Source of the DNA: a virus
Strand: one strand, 5' to 3'
Length of the DNA: 38,738 nt
IMG/VR virus record: IMGVR_UViG_3300005663_000115
Coordinates: 1 to 38,738 of that record
The position numbers and the translations under genes are program-made. Below are positions 16,011 through 24,572 of this stretch, piece by piece (position 1 is the stretch's first letter; every line of letters starts with the position of its first letter). Below the pieces are notes generated by a model. That model had not been told where the DNA came from and did no database searches. It saw nothing but the letters and a program-made list of their open reading frames with translations.

Positions 16011-19000
16011 GTGCGAGCGATCACCGCCGGACAATCGCGCGCATTGCAGAATCAAGATCGCGCAACACAAATGAGAGTACAGGTTAGCGCTGATGGCGGC
16101 ACAACATTTGTAGACCTGTCACGCCTCAAAGGGCTCGATTGGGTTGACTCCGTTTCCTATGGTGGCGGCATCGATATGCCGATCGTGACGGCAGGCATCG
16201 AAATAAGACGCCAGTCTTACAACCATTCATTTGCGACGCTGCTGGATTCCAGCGCGTTCAATAGAACGTTCGGCACGTTGCTTGACGTTAACAATCAGAT
16301 CTTTGTCGAGATCGCCGTTGTTGGACACGATCAGGCAAGGCCAGGCGAAAGTGAATGGGTAGAAATCTTTCGCGGCAATATTGACGATGTTGATTGGAGC
16401 GGTCCGACAGTCAAAGTCAAAGCACGCGACGGTGGCAACGTTTTGGTCGATACCTTCATAGAGACACAACGCCTCTATGGTTCGGGCGCTGGCGTCACCA
16501 TCGAGGCTGTGATCCGGGGTATCCTTGACGACAACATAAACATTCCCGAGGTTGGCGGTTTTTCTGTGGCCAATCCGCTCGAGCTCTATTCAGTCAACGG
16601 GACGGGCGCCCCTGCATTCAACCCCGCCGATTCGCCTGGCTTTTTGATTCTGGAATACATCCAAAGCAAAGAAAGCGTACACGCGGCGATCCGCAGACTG
16701 GCGTTAATGATTGGATTTGATGCCAAGTATTTATTTCATACGATAACCGATCAGTTTCAACTCGTATGGCGCTCCCCGGTTCGTCCTATTCCAGCGCAAG
16801 GCAAGTTGACCCTGACAGGCCAACCGATCGCCGCTGAAACATTCACTATCAACCTAACAGCTATGACGGCTGTAGCGGGTGCGCCAGCTACATCGTCAGA
16901 GTTTCAAATAGGCGCCACCAAAGAAGACACTGCGCAGAACATTGCCGATGCACTCAACAACAGCCCGGAGGCTGCTAATATCTTTGCAGACAAAATCGAG
17001 GACGCCTCAGTTGTACTCATTGAGTGGTTTTTGCCCGGGACCGCTGGAAACTCCATTGTCTTTACGGAGGCGATGACAAACACAACAGCCGATGGCGGCG
17101 GCACTCTTGGCGGAACAAAGACAGGTGCCATCGGCAACGAGATCCCTGACTTCACTTTTGACCAAGACGATTACGCTTCTATCGGTCGGTTGAGCATTTC
17201 AAAGCAAAATATCCGAAACGTGCAAAGGGTAACGTTTCAAGATCCTGCTGACCTTAACAGTCGAATAACTGTTGTACGGTCAGATGCCGCATCTGTTTTG
17301 AAATACGGCCGGCGCTTTATGGAGATAACGGAAGATTCGAATTCTCAAATCGATACTGTGGAGGAAGCTGCAAATTTTGCCAACATAGCCTTGCGGGATC
17401 TGTCCGAACCGGATGTTCAACAATCGGTTGACATGAGATATTTTTGGCCTGTTGAGGATTTTGATCTCTACAGATTTAAAGCCAACGATCAGCACTACGA
17501 CACAGACCAGGATTTGGCCGTGGTCAAATTCTCTCACAAGCTTTCCAAGGATTCAGCGCGCTCATCAATTGAGACGCGCGGCAAGCCCTCTGGAGGTATC
17601 GAGCGCTGGCTGAGCATTGAAGGCGACAACATTCGAAATGCAGCGCAAGATCTCAGAAGCGATAACGCTGCAGACAATATGTCCCTATCCCCTGGTATTG
17701 GTGGGATCATTGTCACCTATGACGACCCCAGAACAATGTCGCCGCCTATACCCGATTGGGCTACTACCAAATGTCATGTGATCGATGATGATGATGTCGG
17801 GTTTCCGGACTTTGCCCCGACTGATGCTAACCTTGTAGCGGTCGGCAGACAGACACGTTTCGAGATTGCAAATTTACAGCCAGGCAAGCAACACGCTGCA
17901 AAAGTAGTAATTGTTGATTTGCTTGGTAACGAAAGCGTTGTCAGTACATTTTTACAAATCGCTACAGAGCGCGTGGGAAGTTTCCACGAAAACAACGAGC
18001 GGGAATTCGGCACTGTCAATCCCAACCCATCCTTCGGCATTTTTACCAAGTCCCCGAAAGATCCTCCGCCGGGCAGTGATACGATTCCGCCAGATTTCTG
18101 GTTCGTCAGTGTAGGCACTTGGGGAGTTGCCGACACGAATTGGTTTTTTTCGGCGACAAAATCATGTAGTGGAGATGTCGCATTGGTTTGGAATGGCGCA
18201 GCAACTGGCGCTTTTGCCCAATTCATATTTACAAGCGAGCCATGGATCGCCGAAGAGGACGTTATCTATTCAGCACAATTCACGTGGTCTCATGATGGCG
18301 ATGATGGAAACAAGACAGCATGGTCAGCTCGGGTCGAATTTTTCGACAAGGACAAAGTTTCCTTGGGGGCGGCCGGCACAATCAGGGATACCTTGGGGGC
18401 CTACGGGGATACCCCGATTGCAATAACGCCAGCAAATACCCCCTTTGTCGATCGAGGCTGGATAACCTCCCCTGTTGGGGCGCGGTACGCCGCGGTTGTC
18501 ATCAGGAGCACGGTACCTGTGTCGGCGTCAGGTCAGACGAAAATCCCCACGATATTTTTCGATCACTTCAACATTGCTCGAGCCTTGGCTAAGCTCGATG
18601 CGTTTGGCGCCACCGATCGAGTAATAGCAGCCAACACTTTCCTTGCTCCGTTCCTGAGCTCTACACCGAACATCGACACGGCCGACAAATTCACACCAGG
18701 ACTTGCGGCCGGTCCAATCGAACACAAGTATACGATCCCGTTCACCAAAGAATATTCGATCGTAGGAAAGATCGCCCTAACTGATTTGACCTCAGGCAAA
18801 GCGCTTGTGGCCAGGTTACTCAACAATGGATCGCCGCTCGTTGTCGGCTCTCCTCACGTTGGCCAGGGCACAACTTTCTCGACTCCCGAGGCTTATGCTG
18901 TTACCGGGGTAATCGTTCTGGCCAAGGGTGACATAATCACACTAGAGGGCAAGCACAATGACACAGTGTCGAGGACTCTTGACGATTCGGAATGCTTTTT

Positions 19001-19031
19001 AAGAATCACCCAAACATCAGATCAAGGTTAG
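16011..19031 (+). CDS. tail hub / tip attachment protein, 1006 aa
   Basis: A large tail protein expected to form the tip that contacts the host. The N-terminal 260 residues have the feel of the lambda gpJ/tail-hub core (EIFRGNIDDVDWSGPTVKVK, AIRRLALMIGFDAKY). A small inserted domain at about 264-373 (LTLTGQPIAAETFTI...IGATKEDTAQNIADALN...GTAGNSIVFTEAMTNTT) matches a repeat-like domain found in various phage head and tail proteins. The part from 600 on holds Ig/fibronectin-like and jelly-roll-like modules (WATTKCHVIDDDDVGFPDF, FEIANLQPGKQHAAKVVIVD) and ends in a beta-rich region. The start is GTG 16011 after GGAGG. Confidence 0.8.
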   Translation: MRAITAGQSRALQNQDRATQMRVQVSADGGTTFVDLSRLKGLDWVDSVSYGGGIDMPIVTAGIEIRRQSYNHSFATLLDSSAFNRTFGTLLDVNNQIFVEIAVVGHDQARPGESEWVEIFRGNIDDVDWSGPTVKVKARDGGNVLVDTFIETQRLYGSGAGVTIEAVIRGILDDNINIPEVGGFSVANPLELYSVNGTGAPAFNPADSPGFLILEYIQSKESVHAAIRRLALMIGFDAKYLFHTITDQFQLVWRSPVRPIPAQGKLTLTGQPIAAETFTINLTAMTAVAGAPATSSEFQIGATKEDTAQNIADALNNSPEAANIFADKIEDASVVLIEWFLPGTAGNSIVFTEAMTNTTADGGGTLGGTKTGAIGNEIPDFTFDQDDYASIGRLSISKQNIRNVQRVTFQDPADLNSRITVVRSDAASVLKYGRRFMEITEDSNSQIDTVEEAANFANIALRDLSEPDVQQSVDMRYFWPVEDFDLYRFKANDQHYDTDQDLAVVKFSHKLSKDSARSSIETRGKPSGGIERWLSIEGDNIRNAAQDLRSDNAADNMSLSPGIGGIIVTYDDPRTMSPPIPDWATTKCHVIDDDDVGFPDFAPTDANLVAVGRQTRFEIANLQPGKQHAAKVVIVDLLGNESVVSTFLQIATERVGSFHENNEREFGTVNPNPSFGIFTKSPKDPPPGSDTIPPDFWFVSVGTWGVADTNWFFSATKSCSGDVALVWNGAATGAFAQFIFTSEPWIAEEDVIYSAQFTWSHDGDDGNKTAWSARVEFFDKDKVSLGAAGTIRDTLGAYGDTPIAITPANTPFVDRGWITSPVGARYAAVVIRSTVPVSASGQTKIPTIFFDHFNIARALAKLDAFGATDRVIAANTFLAPFLSSTPNIDTADKFTPGLAAGPIEHKYTIPFTKEYSIVGKIALTDLTSGKALVARLLNNGSPLVVGSPHVGQGTTFSTPEAYAVTGVIVLAKGDIITLEGKHNDTVSRTLDDSECFLRITQTSDQG

Positions 19032-19042
19032 AGGGGTCTCAA

Positions 19043-19543
19043 ATGTTCAAACGTTTATTTTTCATCTTTGCACTGGTCATGGCTACTGCGTCAACGGCAG
19101 GCGCCCAAACGCAGATCCTTGTTCATGGTGACAGTGCAGGCAGCCACAACATATTAAGCGGTGTTGCGCTCAATGCGTCCCCCGCGGCTCGCACAATAAC
19201 CCTGACTCTCGGCGCGATGCCACCGGGCGGACAGGGATCAGGCTTTGACAAGTTGCGTGCATTTGTTTTCTTTACGCAATCAGCTGCGTCAAGCGTCACT
19301 GCGTTATTCAGCTGTTCTTTGGATGGTACCAACTTCGGCAGTCTCACCTCGAGGAAAATTACCGATGGTGCGTCTGCACTGAGTATAGTCACCGATACGC
19401 ATCTAACTGGTGTCGATGCTGATCTTGCAATTGAATACGATACGCGCGGCTGCGCTAAAGTTAAAATTCTTTTTGGTGGAGCCGGTGCGGGTGTCGGAGA
19501 CCTGGTTGATATTCAGGCTGTTTCGATTGGGGGCCGATCATGA
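19043..19543 (+). CDS. beta-rich secreted-type tail protein
   Basis: A 166-residue protein with a textbook Sec signal peptide: a basic start (MFKRLF), a hydrophobic core (FIFALVMATAST) and an AGA cleavage site before QTQ. The mature part is beta-rich (ARTITLTLGAMPPGGQGSG, SSVTALFSCSLDGTNFGSL). ATG 19043, preceded by GAGGGG, is better than the upstream ATG 18992, which overlaps the hub gene. It overlaps the next gene as ATGA. Its position among fiber genes suggests a virion protein, yet an export signal is unexpected for one. Confidence 0.7.
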   Translation: MFKRLFFIFALVMATASTAGAQTQILVHGDSAGSHNILSGVALNASPAARTITLTLGAMPPGGQGSGFDKLRAFVFFTQSAASSVTALFSCSLDGTNFGSLTSRKITDGASALSIVTDTHLTGVDADLAIEYDTRGCAKVKILFGGAGAGVGDLVDIQAVSIGGRS

Positions 19544-21114
19544 GATATCTGTGGGTAGGCTTTGGCTTGTCACTTTTGCTGCTGGTCGTGTCTGTCAGTA
19601 TGCAAACGGGCATGGCTCAAGATCTTGGATCGGGCGATGAATACGGGCTGATTGAAGGCGATGGCGCTGGGGCTGGTGGCGATGTTGTTGGGCCAGGCAG
19701 CTCGATCGACGAATCGATTTGTCGATTTGATGGCCTTACCGGAAAGATCATCCAAGGTAGCGGCTGGACAATTACGGACACCAACGTGCTGATCGGCGCA
19801 GGCGACTACGACCAGAGCGGAGGGAACATCAACGACGACTCCGGTGACGGCATCGTAGATATCGCCGGCGACATGAATGTCACCGGAGAGTACGCATTCA
19901 ACGACTCAGGTGAATTTAATGGAAACACCCTGAACGACATTGGACAAATCAACTACACCTTGGGGGGGTCTACCGATGGACCCCTCTACCAGCAAATAGA
20001 AAAGGCTGCAGAGACCGCACCCGCTGCTGGATTTGGTAGATGGTGGATTCGCAATGACGCACCTAACACACCGATGTTTACCGACGACACTGACGTTGAT
20101 CATGTTTTGAACACAGGCGGGGACGTCACCGGCCCAGCTAGCAACACCGACAACCATATTCCGTTATTCTCAGGAACTACCGGGAAGGTTTTGGATGATA
20201 CGAGCACGATCGCTGTAACGGCTGGCCCGACACTGACGCCGACTACCGGATCAATGACTATCGCGGCAGACCTAACCATTTCAGGGAACCCGACAACGAT
20301 CGGCAGCGATGCCCATATCGGTGGCCAGGTTGTTTTGGATGCTGGAACCATAGCCGCAGACGATGTGACGCCATCCATTGTGTCGGATTCAATTTTTGTC
20401 ACGTCGGCAAATACTATCAGCACAGGGATCACCACGTTTGACGATGCAACGATCGATCAGATTTTTTGGGTGTGCGGTGGATCCAATACCAACAGCACGA
20501 CTATTGCAGATGGCGGAAACTTTGCACTTGAAGCGGAAATCACTCTGTCACTCGATGTCTGCATATTCCTGTGGGCGCAGGGGACATCAGATTTTATTGA
20601 GATATCTAGAAACGTAGCTGTCCCGTTTGAACTCAACTTCCTGATGGGTTTCGGTCCAAACGATGGGATCTTTCCATCGACAGCCCCAGCGGGGGCGGTA
20701 ACGCGCAACGGTCGGGCCCTGGTGGCCTTCGACTCAACGACCGACGAGAACCTGATCTTTGAAGCGGCATGGCTGACCGATGACTACGACCCGGCAAATA
20801 ACCTCCGCGTCGAGGTCGATTCGATCTGCGACGGTATCACGAGCGGCGCGGTTCGCTGGTGTCTGGAAGTCGAGAGCACCGCGACTCAGGATTTTGATAC
20901 CGATGGGTTCGCTTCAGCCGTGTGCGCAAATTCAACCTGCAGCGCTACGGATGGTGTAGCAAGTACTGCGATCATAACTTTTACGTCTGGGGCCTGGGAT
21001 GGCGGGGGTAGAAATATCCCTTATCGGTTGCGCCTCTCAAGAGATGCAGATAACGCCGCCGATACGGCTGCCGGGGACGCCCAGTTTTTTCACATAGCAG
21101 TTAGACAACAGTAG
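19540..21114 (+). CDS. fiber-like, receptor-binding candidate with signal peptide
   Basis: A 524-residue protein and the best candidate for the main side or tip fiber. The N-terminus is a clear signal sequence (MRYLWVGFGLSLLLLVVSVS... to a MAQ cleavage region). The central part is glycine/Asp/Thr-rich, with repeat-like blocks reading 'GGDVTGPASNTDNHIPLFSGTTGKVLDDT', a string familiar from phage tail-fiber shafts. The C-terminal third has paired cysteines (FWVCGGSN, DSICDG, VRWCLEV, AVCANSTC) that could form disulfides, which would make sense only for an exported or extracellular protein. ATGA overlap at the start. Confidence 0.75.
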   Translation: MRYLWVGFGLSLLLLVVSVSMQTGMAQDLGSGDEYGLIEGDGAGAGGDVVGPGSSIDESICRFDGLTGKIIQGSGWTITDTNVLIGAGDYDQSGGNINDDSGDGIVDIAGDMNVTGEYAFNDSGEFNGNTLNDIGQINYTLGGSTDGPLYQQIEKAAETAPAAGFGRWWIRNDAPNTPMFTDDTDVDHVLNTGGDVTGPASNTDNHIPLFSGTTGKVLDDTSTIAVTAGPTLTPTTGSMTIAADLTISGNPTTIGSDAHIGGQVVLDAGTIAADDVTPSIVSDSIFVTSANTISTGITTFDDATIDQIFWVCGGSNTNSTTIADGGNFALEAEITLSLDVCIFLWAQGTSDFIEISRNVAVPFELNFLMGFGPNDGIFPSTAPAGAVTRNGRALVAFDSTTDENLIFEAAWLTDDYDPANNLRVEVDSICDGITSGAVRWCLEVESTATQDFDTDGFASAVCANSTCSATDGVASTAIITFTSGAWDGGGRNIPYRLRLSRDADNAADTAAGDAQFFHIAVRQQ

Positions 21115-21124
21115 GGAGAAGACA

Positions 21125-21484
21125 ATGCCAAGAGCCAGACATAGGATCGGATTCCAGCTAGACACATCGAAACCCGAGGGCGACGCCGACGCAGCCGACT
21201 GGCTGTACGGGTTCGATGAATCAGCACTCGATGGTGCGGGGGTACCCGACAAATACCGTAAGGTCGTCGGCGAGACTGTTGTCGAAATGACCGAGACAGA
21301 GAAAGTCGACATCGAGCGGCCCATCCTGAAAAATACCGTGCAATCGAAAACTCGAGCACTGGCAGAGGCAGACGCGATTGCCAAATTCGACATAGCCGAC
21401 TCGGGAAGGGGACAGGCCTTGCTCGACTCATTGGATGCGGCGACGACTCTTGCAGAGCTCGCGGCGGTAGAGGATAGCCGATGA
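21125..21484 (+). CDS. small fiber-associated or assembly protein
   Basis: A 119-residue acidic, helical protein between two fiber-like genes. The segment KYRKVVGETVVEMTETEKVD resembles a short conserved block seen in small proteins coded next to fiber genes, where a 'v..g.vvemt..Ek..ie' pattern is common. No signal sequence, unlike its neighbours. A chaperone role for fiber folding is possible. It starts after AGGGAGAAG and ends in an ATGA overlap with the next gene. Confidence 0.55.
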   Translation: MPRARHRIGFQLDTSKPEGDADAADWLYGFDESALDGAGVPDKYRKVVGETVVEMTETEKVDIERPILKNTVQSKTRALAEADAIAKFDIADSGRGQALLDSLDAATTLAELAAVEDSR

Positions 21485-22206
21485 TCAAGCGACTTCTACT
21501 CACCTTTGCTTTAGCGTTCAGTGGCCCATCTGCCGCGAATGGCGCGCGTCTGTTCGACGATTCAGTGGGCGATTTTCTAGATGCTGCTACAGCAGCGGTC
21601 ACCGCCCCACCGTTTACCGCGTGTGGTTGGTTCCGCTCGGACGATTCGACGGATACTGCACAGGTAATCTTTGCGGTTGGTCAAGCGGGAACCGATAACT
21701 TTTGGAGGGTAAGGGCTAGAAATGCGCCTTTGAGTATTGAGTTTGGTGTTGAACAAACAATGCCGGCTGTGGATATTAAGATCAACACCACCAATACATG
21801 GGCTCAAGACGTTTGGGCGTGCTGGTGTGCTGTTGAGGCGGCGACGGATGATCATAGGATATTCCTGGAGGGGGCGGGCAAGAGCACGTCAGCCACTGAC
21901 ATCGCGCCTAAATCGGTGGACACCACAGAGATCGGACGCTCCGATGACGGCAGCCCGGGGGACAACTTTTCGGGGGACCTCGGACACATCGTTATGTGGG
22001 ATTTCGCGCTGTCTGACAATGAAGTCGCGACAGTTTGCCAGCCGACGATCAGAATGTGGAACTATCGACCCGCTGACCAGATACGCTACTGGGGAGTAAA
22101 CGGCCAGACTGTGGAGCCCGACTCGCGTGGGACCGTAAATCTGACAGTGACTGGCGCCACTGTGTCCGAGGAACCGCCAATACCTCACCCGATCATTGCA
22201 CCGTAA
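21481..22206 (+). CDS. LamG/concanavalin-like protein with signal peptide
   Basis: A 241-residue protein. The N-terminal signal sequence is MIKRLLLTFALAFSGPSAANG with a plausible cleavage after ANG. The mature part matches the concanavalin/LamG pattern: PPFTACGWFRSDDSTD, a strand WRVRARNAPLSIEFGV, the WACWCAVEAATDDHRIFLEG block, and GDLGHIVMWDFALSDNEVATV, which is the typical closing strand and helix. It probably binds glycans. Cysteines are few but could pair after export. ATGA overlap with the upstream gene. Confidence 0.7.
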   Translation: MIKRLLLTFALAFSGPSAANGARLFDDSVGDFLDAATAAVTAPPFTACGWFRSDDSTDTAQVIFAVGQAGTDNFWRVRARNAPLSIEFGVEQTMPAVDIKINTTNTWAQDVWACWCAVEAATDDHRIFLEGAGKSTSATDIAPKSVDTTEIGRSDDGSPGDNFSGDLGHIVMWDFALSDNEVATVCQPTIRMWNYRPADQIRYWGVNGQTVEPDSRGTVNLTVTGATVSEEPPIPHPIIAP

Positions 22207-22220
22207 AGGAGACAGACAAG

Positions 22221-22523
22221 ATGAAAAATGCAGCGAAAGCTCTAGCACTCTTGGTGACTGGAGCAGCGATAGGCGGCGGCACGGTGACCCTTGCAGCACC
22301 CGACATCGCCTACCATGACAGAGCATATTCCCAGGTGTTGACTCGTGATGTCCGTGTCTACCGCGATGAGCTTGCCCGTGCAGCCAATTGGACAGGCTCA
22401 TTGGACGATGTTCGCAAGGCCTGTATCGAGAGCAACGGCGAAAAATCTAGCGTTGTCGTCCGTGGTAAAAATTACGCACCGAAAGCGGACGTGCCAGACG
22501 GCGTGAAGCTGATCAAGGAATGA
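22221..22523 (+). CDS. small exported or membrane-anchored protein
   Basis: A 100-residue protein with a hydrophobic N-terminus (KALALLVTGAAIGGGTVTLA) that reads as a signal sequence or anchor ending at an APD site. The mature part is charged, with one cysteine, and shows no family I recognise. A ribosome-binding site AAAGGAG lies 11 nt before the ATG. The stop overlaps the next gene as ATGA. It sits between fiber-like genes and the lysis genes, so it could belong to either set. Confidence 0.6.
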   Translation: MKNAAKALALLVTGAAIGGGTVTLAAPDIAYHDRAYSQVLTRDVRVYRDELARAANWTGSLDDVRKACIESNGEKSSVVVRGKNYAPKADVPDGVKLIKE

Positions 22524-22795
22524 CCTTGAGTCTCGAAATCATCATTGTATTGCTTGCTGAGTTGCCGGCGTTTGGGTTTGTGCTGTGGCTTTCTCATCGA
22601 ATGACCACGCACACGATCCCGAGACTTGCCGGTGATTTTCTAAGAGGACTCGAACAGCAACGCGATGATTTCAAAGATGCACTGAAAAGCCAGCGTGAAG
22701 AATTCCACAGGGAAATGGAGCGCGAACGCCAAATACACGGCGATCACGTAGAGCGGATTGTTCTAGCGATTCGGGACTCTAACAAAGGAGCATAG
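22520..22795 (+). CDS. single-pass membrane protein with coiled coil (lysis cassette)
   Basis: A 91-residue protein: an N-terminal membrane helix (LEIIIVLLAELPAFGFVLWL, residues 5-24), then a long charged helix (RGLEQQRDDFKDALKSQREE...) with coiled-coil character. This shape is seen in small inner-membrane lysis proteins and in phage proteins coded beside the holin. Identity is unclear: it could be a holin partner or an inner-membrane spanin. It overlaps the previous stop as ATGA and is two bases from the next gene. Confidence 0.6.
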   Translation: MTLSLEIIIVLLAELPAFGFVLWLSHRMTTHTIPRLAGDFLRGLEQQRDDFKDALKSQREEFHREMERERQIHGDHVERIVLAIRDSNKGA

Positions 22796-22797
22796 CC

Positions 22798-23250
22798 ATG
22801 GAAATCGAACTACCATTTTGGGCCAACCTATTGATCGCTGCAGCGCTTTTATTTTCGGGAACCATTGGGACTTATCTTGTCGGCGGCGTGCGAAAAGGAA
22901 TGAAGTGGCTCGATGAAAAAATTGATAACGAATATATTAGCGGCGTAATTCAACGTGCGACTCCGGTCCTCGAGGAGTTAGTCGACGAAACTTATAAAAC
23001 TTTTATCAAGCCGTTGAAAAAATCCGGCAAGTGGAATGCGGAAACTGCGCGCGAAGCCAAAGCAAATGTTGCCGGAAAATTCAGAATCCTTTGGGGCGCA
23101 GAAGGCGCAAGAAAACTCGTACATATTTTTGGGGCCCCTGACACGGTCGACGACTTTATCGGTGGGCTAGTTGAGCGCGCGGTTACGACACGCAAAACCG
23201 TAGGACGCAGGGCGAAGGCGCTCAAAGTCAAAAACCCTTCGAAGGGCTAG
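22798..23250 (+). CDS. putative holin (one membrane helix, long cytoplasmic tail)
   Basis: A 150-residue protein with one N-terminal membrane segment (WANLLIAAALLFSGTIGTYLVGG, residues 8-30), then GVRKGMKWLDEKIDNEYI and helices ending in a basic tail (RKTVGRRAKALKVKNPSK). The segment layout resembles the one-helix 'phage holin, LL-H-type' class and its neighbourhood (coiled-coil membrane protein before, endolysin after) supports holin. The 3' end carries C-AAA-AAC (23229-23235) just before the stop, next to an open -1 frame described separately. Confidence 0.6.
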   Translation: MEIELPFWANLLIAAALLFSGTIGTYLVGGVRKGMKWLDEKIDNEYISGVIQRATPVLEELVDETYKTFIKPLKKSGKWNAETAREAKANVAGKFRILWGAEGARKLVHIFGAPDTVDDFIGGLVERAVTTRKTVGRRAKALKVKNPSKG

Positions 23251-23465
23251 AGCTTGGCCTCGATGATTCGTTAGCTCTGGCCCCTGGACATGGATCACTC
23301 AAATTCACCGCGTTTGCAGACCCTCTGGGGCTGGGCGGCAAACTGAGATACAACCATCGATGGACCGATCACTGGTATGGGTTTGCAGAGGGCACAGCAA
23401 CGCTAGACCTGACGACGCGGCGTCCGGATTATTCCCTGGGCCTTGGCATAGGAGCAAGCTGGTAA
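23235..23465 (+). CDS. open frame without a standard start codon; beta-strand, outer-membrane-like product
   Basis: The frame is open from 23175 to the stop at 23463-23465 and contains no ATG, GTG or TTG. From about 23235 it reads like a real protein: GLELGLDDSLALAPG, LKFTAFADPLGLGGKLRYN, HRWTDHWYGFAEGTATLDL, and an end SLGLGIGASW. Alternating strands with aromatic girdles and a terminal Trp are typical of outer-membrane beta-barrel ends. It is in the -1 frame relative to the holin gene, so frameshifting at 23229-23235, a non-standard start (CTG 23277), or an assembly indel could explain it. The next gene starts one base after its stop, as expected for a translated cistron. Confidence 0.5.
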   Translation, partial: PFEGLELGLDDSLALAPGHGSLKFTAFADPLGLGGKLRYNHRWTDHWYGFAEGTATLDLTTRRPDYSLGLGIGASW

Positions 23466-23933
23466 ATGAGCAGACGACAAAAGGCAGCAAGTTGGACTCT
23501 GGTGATAGTGGTGATGGGTGGCCTCGCCTCAGATGTTTTCAATTATTTCACCAATCGGGACGATGCACACGAAACGGTCGCTGCAACGATTGCAACAACT
23601 GATGAGTTGCGTTGGAGGGCTCACGATCGAGAGCACGATCTTCATCACCTGGATAACATCAGAGTACTAGTTGATTTGCGTGGTGCGTTGGCAGCGATAG
23701 AGGAACTCAAGATCGCAATCGCATCTGTGCGCAAACAGGCGTTACTATATGACCAGGGATACGATAAAGCGGCCAAGCTCGAGGCGTCTAAAGCCGATGC
23801 CCTTTTGATGCCAAAGGAGCCGGCGTTGCCGCACCCACGGATCAAAAGCAGACGGGCCAATATTGCCGACATGGAGATCGAGCTCGAGCCCAAGGCTGTG
23901 CAGAAAAAAGCTGAGGAGCTCTATGCCGATTGA
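23466..23933 (+). CDS. membrane-anchored periplasmic protein, candidate inner-membrane spanin
   Basis: A 155-residue protein with a short basic start (MSRRQKAAS), one membrane segment (WTLVIVVMGGLASDVFNYF, about 10-28), and a long charged helical region (ELRWRAHDREHDLHHLDNIR..., AALAAIEELKIAIASVRKQAL). An N-in single anchor followed by a periplasmic coiled coil, coded between holin and endolysin, fits an i-spanin. No lipobox-bearing partner is visible. It overlaps the endolysin gene by 11 nt; TAAATG couples it to the preceding open frame. Confidence 0.55.
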   Translation: MSRRQKAASWTLVIVVMGGLASDVFNYFTNRDDAHETVAATIATTDELRWRAHDREHDLHHLDNIRVLVDLRGALAAIEELKIAIASVRKQALLYDQGYDKAAKLEASKADALLMPKEPALPHPRIKSRRANIADMEIELEPKAVQKKAEELYAD

Positions 23934-24381
23934 CCTACACGAAAAGCTATCGCCGCATTTCACGCTATCCGAGCTTGTCCACACATCGCATCGGTACATC
24001 GACAACAACCCAACGCCGGAAATCGTCGAGCAACTACGGACCCTCTGCCGGGATTTCCTCGAGCCGGTGCGGACCATTTTCGGACCGCTTCGAATCAATA
24101 GCGGCTATCGGTGCCCCGAGCTCAACACGGCGATCGGTGGGTCGAAGACCTCGGCGCATATGCACGGCTGTGCGGCTGATTTCGTGCCACTGCACGACTA
24201 CACGACGAATCAGATCGTTAAGTGGATTGCAGACAGCGGTCTGCCCTTTGACCAGGTGATCGACGAATACAGCTCAACGTCGAATTGGGTCCACATGGGG
24301 ATCGTGCCGCCTGTTAGGGATCCGCGCCGTCAGGTGCTGACGATGAGACGGGGCAAGTATTCGCTGTTTGATGGCAGCTGA
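23923..24381 (+). CDS. endolysin, zinc peptidase M15 family
   Basis: A 152-residue cell-wall peptidase. FTLSELVHTSHRYIDNNP at the N-terminus, RINSGYRCPELNTAIGGSKTSAHMHGCAADF in the middle, and WVHMGI near the C-terminus give the M15_3-type pattern 'SgyRs...N...gG...S.H..G.A.D' and 'WvH': His and Asp of H-x6-D and the late His are the zinc ligands. It is short and without signal peptide or wall-binding domain, so export depends on the holin. The start at ATG 23923 follows GAGGAG, within the previous gene. It ends in a TGATG overlap with the last plus-strand gene. Confidence 0.92.
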   Translation: MPIDLHEKLSPHFTLSELVHTSHRYIDNNPTPEIVEQLRTLCRDFLEPVRTIFGPLRINSGYRCPELNTAIGGSKTSAHMHGCAADFVPLHDYTTNQIVKWIADSGLPFDQVIDEYSSTSNWVHMGIVPPVRDPRRQVLTMRRGKYSLFDGS

Positions 24382-24572
24382 TGAAATTCCCAACGCCCCT
24401 CGATGGTCACAACGCCGGCTGCCAGTGCAGGCCCTGCTTAGCCTACCGCGGTCAGATTCGCCGCCTATCCAATATGCCGTGCCGATTGTCCAACGGCAGG
24501 GGGCACAAGACAAAAAACCGCCTGTGCCCGCCCTGTCAGGCCAGGGAGTGTATCAGGGAGGGTCGGGCCTAG
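24381..24572 (+). CDS. small cysteine-rich protein at the end of the late block
   Basis: A 63-residue basic protein with cysteines in the arrangement CQCRPC near residue 14, one at about 34, and CPPCQAREC near 49-57. This looks like zinc binding. It starts with a TGATG overlap on the endolysin stop, so translation is plausible. It ends 4 bases into the convergent minus-strand gene; no transcription terminator separates the two blocks. Function unknown. Confidence 0.5.
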   Translation: MKFPTPLDGHNAGCQCRPCLAYRGQIRRLSNMPCRLSNGRGHKTKNRLCPPCQARECIREGRA

